62,431 nucleotides of DNA, from assembly GCA_002238555.1 (NCBI GenBank), contig MPMO01000025.1, forward strand, positions 1-62,431. The letters run 5' to 3'. Below are positions 62,214-62,431 of the stretch, one piece after another. The notes beneath the pieces were generated by a model. The model worked only from the letters and a program-made list of their open reading frames with translations, was not told the origin of the DNA and made no database searches. Source of the DNA: Caldilineaceae bacterium bin34. GTDB taxonomy: Bacteria > Chloroflexota > Anaerolineae > Caldilineales > Caldilineaceae. How positions within the stretch are numbered: position 1 is the stretch's first letter; every line of letters starts with the position of its first letter. A program made the translations under genes and the position numbers.

Positions 62214-62238
62214 TCGCAACGAGATTGAAACTGTGCCC
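62214..62238. repeat. Solitary IS-terminal-repeat-like sequence
   Basis: TCGCAACGAGATTGAAACTG followed by TGCCC repeats the IS end (ACGAGATTGAAACAGTGCC) with two changes. It lies 68 bp right of the truncated IS, without a visible partner, and could be the end of a further element overlapping the window's right end. Confidence 0.45.
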
Positions 62239-62346
62239 ATGCTTGCCGCACGGTCTTGAGCCCCTGTTATCAACTCATCGATATAATACCAATCCAGTAC
62301 AATGTCCTCACTTGGCATGTTGACGGTTACGAAGGGAGGGTGTGTC

Positions 62347-62431
62347 ATGACCCGCAAGGTGAGCATCAACTGGGCTCCCGAGGACACGGCGGACGCGCTG
62401 CATGCGCAGTATCGGGCGGAAAAGGTGGCCG
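62347..62431 (+). CDS. Start of a transposase-like gene (IS630-type N-terminus), cut by window edge
   Basis: 28 codons are visible: MTRKVSINWAPEDTADALHA then QYRAEKVA. The W-x-x-E-(D/S)-(A)-x-x-L-x-x-x-Y-(R)-x-E pattern resembles the N-terminal helix of IS630-like transposases. Only a short stretch can be read, so the family is tentative. Confidence 0.45.
   Translation, partial: MTRKVSINWAPEDTADALHAQYRAEKVA

Noticed and set aside
62116..62238. CRISPR array (GATTGAAAC-type repeats at 62116 and 62214, also 27378, 28480, 59530)
   Set aside because: Copies occur as inverted pairs around transposase remnants, spacing is about 100 to 1000 bp, and there is an 8-bp target duplication; no regular spacers and no cas genes.

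Overview
The window is G+C-rich bacterial chromosome, mostly ordinary housekeeping and biosynthetic genes, with a repeat-rich accessory right end (about 52-62 kb). No rRNA or tRNA gene was seen. The gene content suggests a Chloroflexota bacterium of the Caldilineales/Anaerolineae type: metal-ABC permeases with winged-helix tails, a TPR/RCC1 surface protein, a DUF1361 protein, a LysM-PA14 protein, an Flp-like pilin, and LCP and decaprenyl-phosphate phosphoribosyltransferase-like envelope genes. This placement is inferred from gene content, not from a database search.

Layout. 1-111 is the tail of an ISAs1-like transposase. 218-5082 (minus) is a Zn/Mn uptake operon (DtxR-type regulator, lipoprotein, ATPase, two permeases). 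5307-8849 is a secreted subtilisin-like protease. 8859-14029 (minus) holds a coiled-coil zinc-ribbon protein and a large TPR plus RCC1 protein split by one frameshift. 14375-15334 holds an Flp-like pilin and a DUF1361 membrane protein. 15520-17539 holds a divergent M20 peptidase and an HpcH/HpaI aldolase.

17567-25502 (minus) is an aromatic amino acid operon, aroH-pheA-aroF-tyrA-aroA-aroE-trpB-trpA. A consensus-like promoter precedes a 57-codon leader ORF with four consecutive Tyr codons and three Phe codons, followed by a perfect hairpin with nine U residues just before aroH. This looks like transcription attenuation and is the strongest regulatory find. mdh lies immediately upstream.

26.7-44 kb carries a CDP-alcohol phosphatidyltransferase, an IS with intact ends but a broken transposase, an ECF sigma factor with a small partner, ffh-rpsP-khpA-rimM, a mannose-1-phosphate guanylyltransferase, a dGTPase, an SDR protein without the catalytic Tyr, a three-S1-domain protein, a membrane-anchored propeller-like protein (second frameshift), an LCP protein, a UbiA-family transferase and a sulfatase. 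44.4-48.8 kb has lon, divergent from a cyclohydrolase (FTCD_C) that overlaps a folD whose three cyclohydrolase residues are all substituted.

49.6-52 kb has two secreted proteins. 52.4-61.5 kb has four AAA-ATPase-like/PD-(D/E)XK nuclease-like paralogs, three in tandem with repeated intergenic DNA and mosaic divergence. IS debris, a MITE-like element and the start of an IS630-like transposase close the window.
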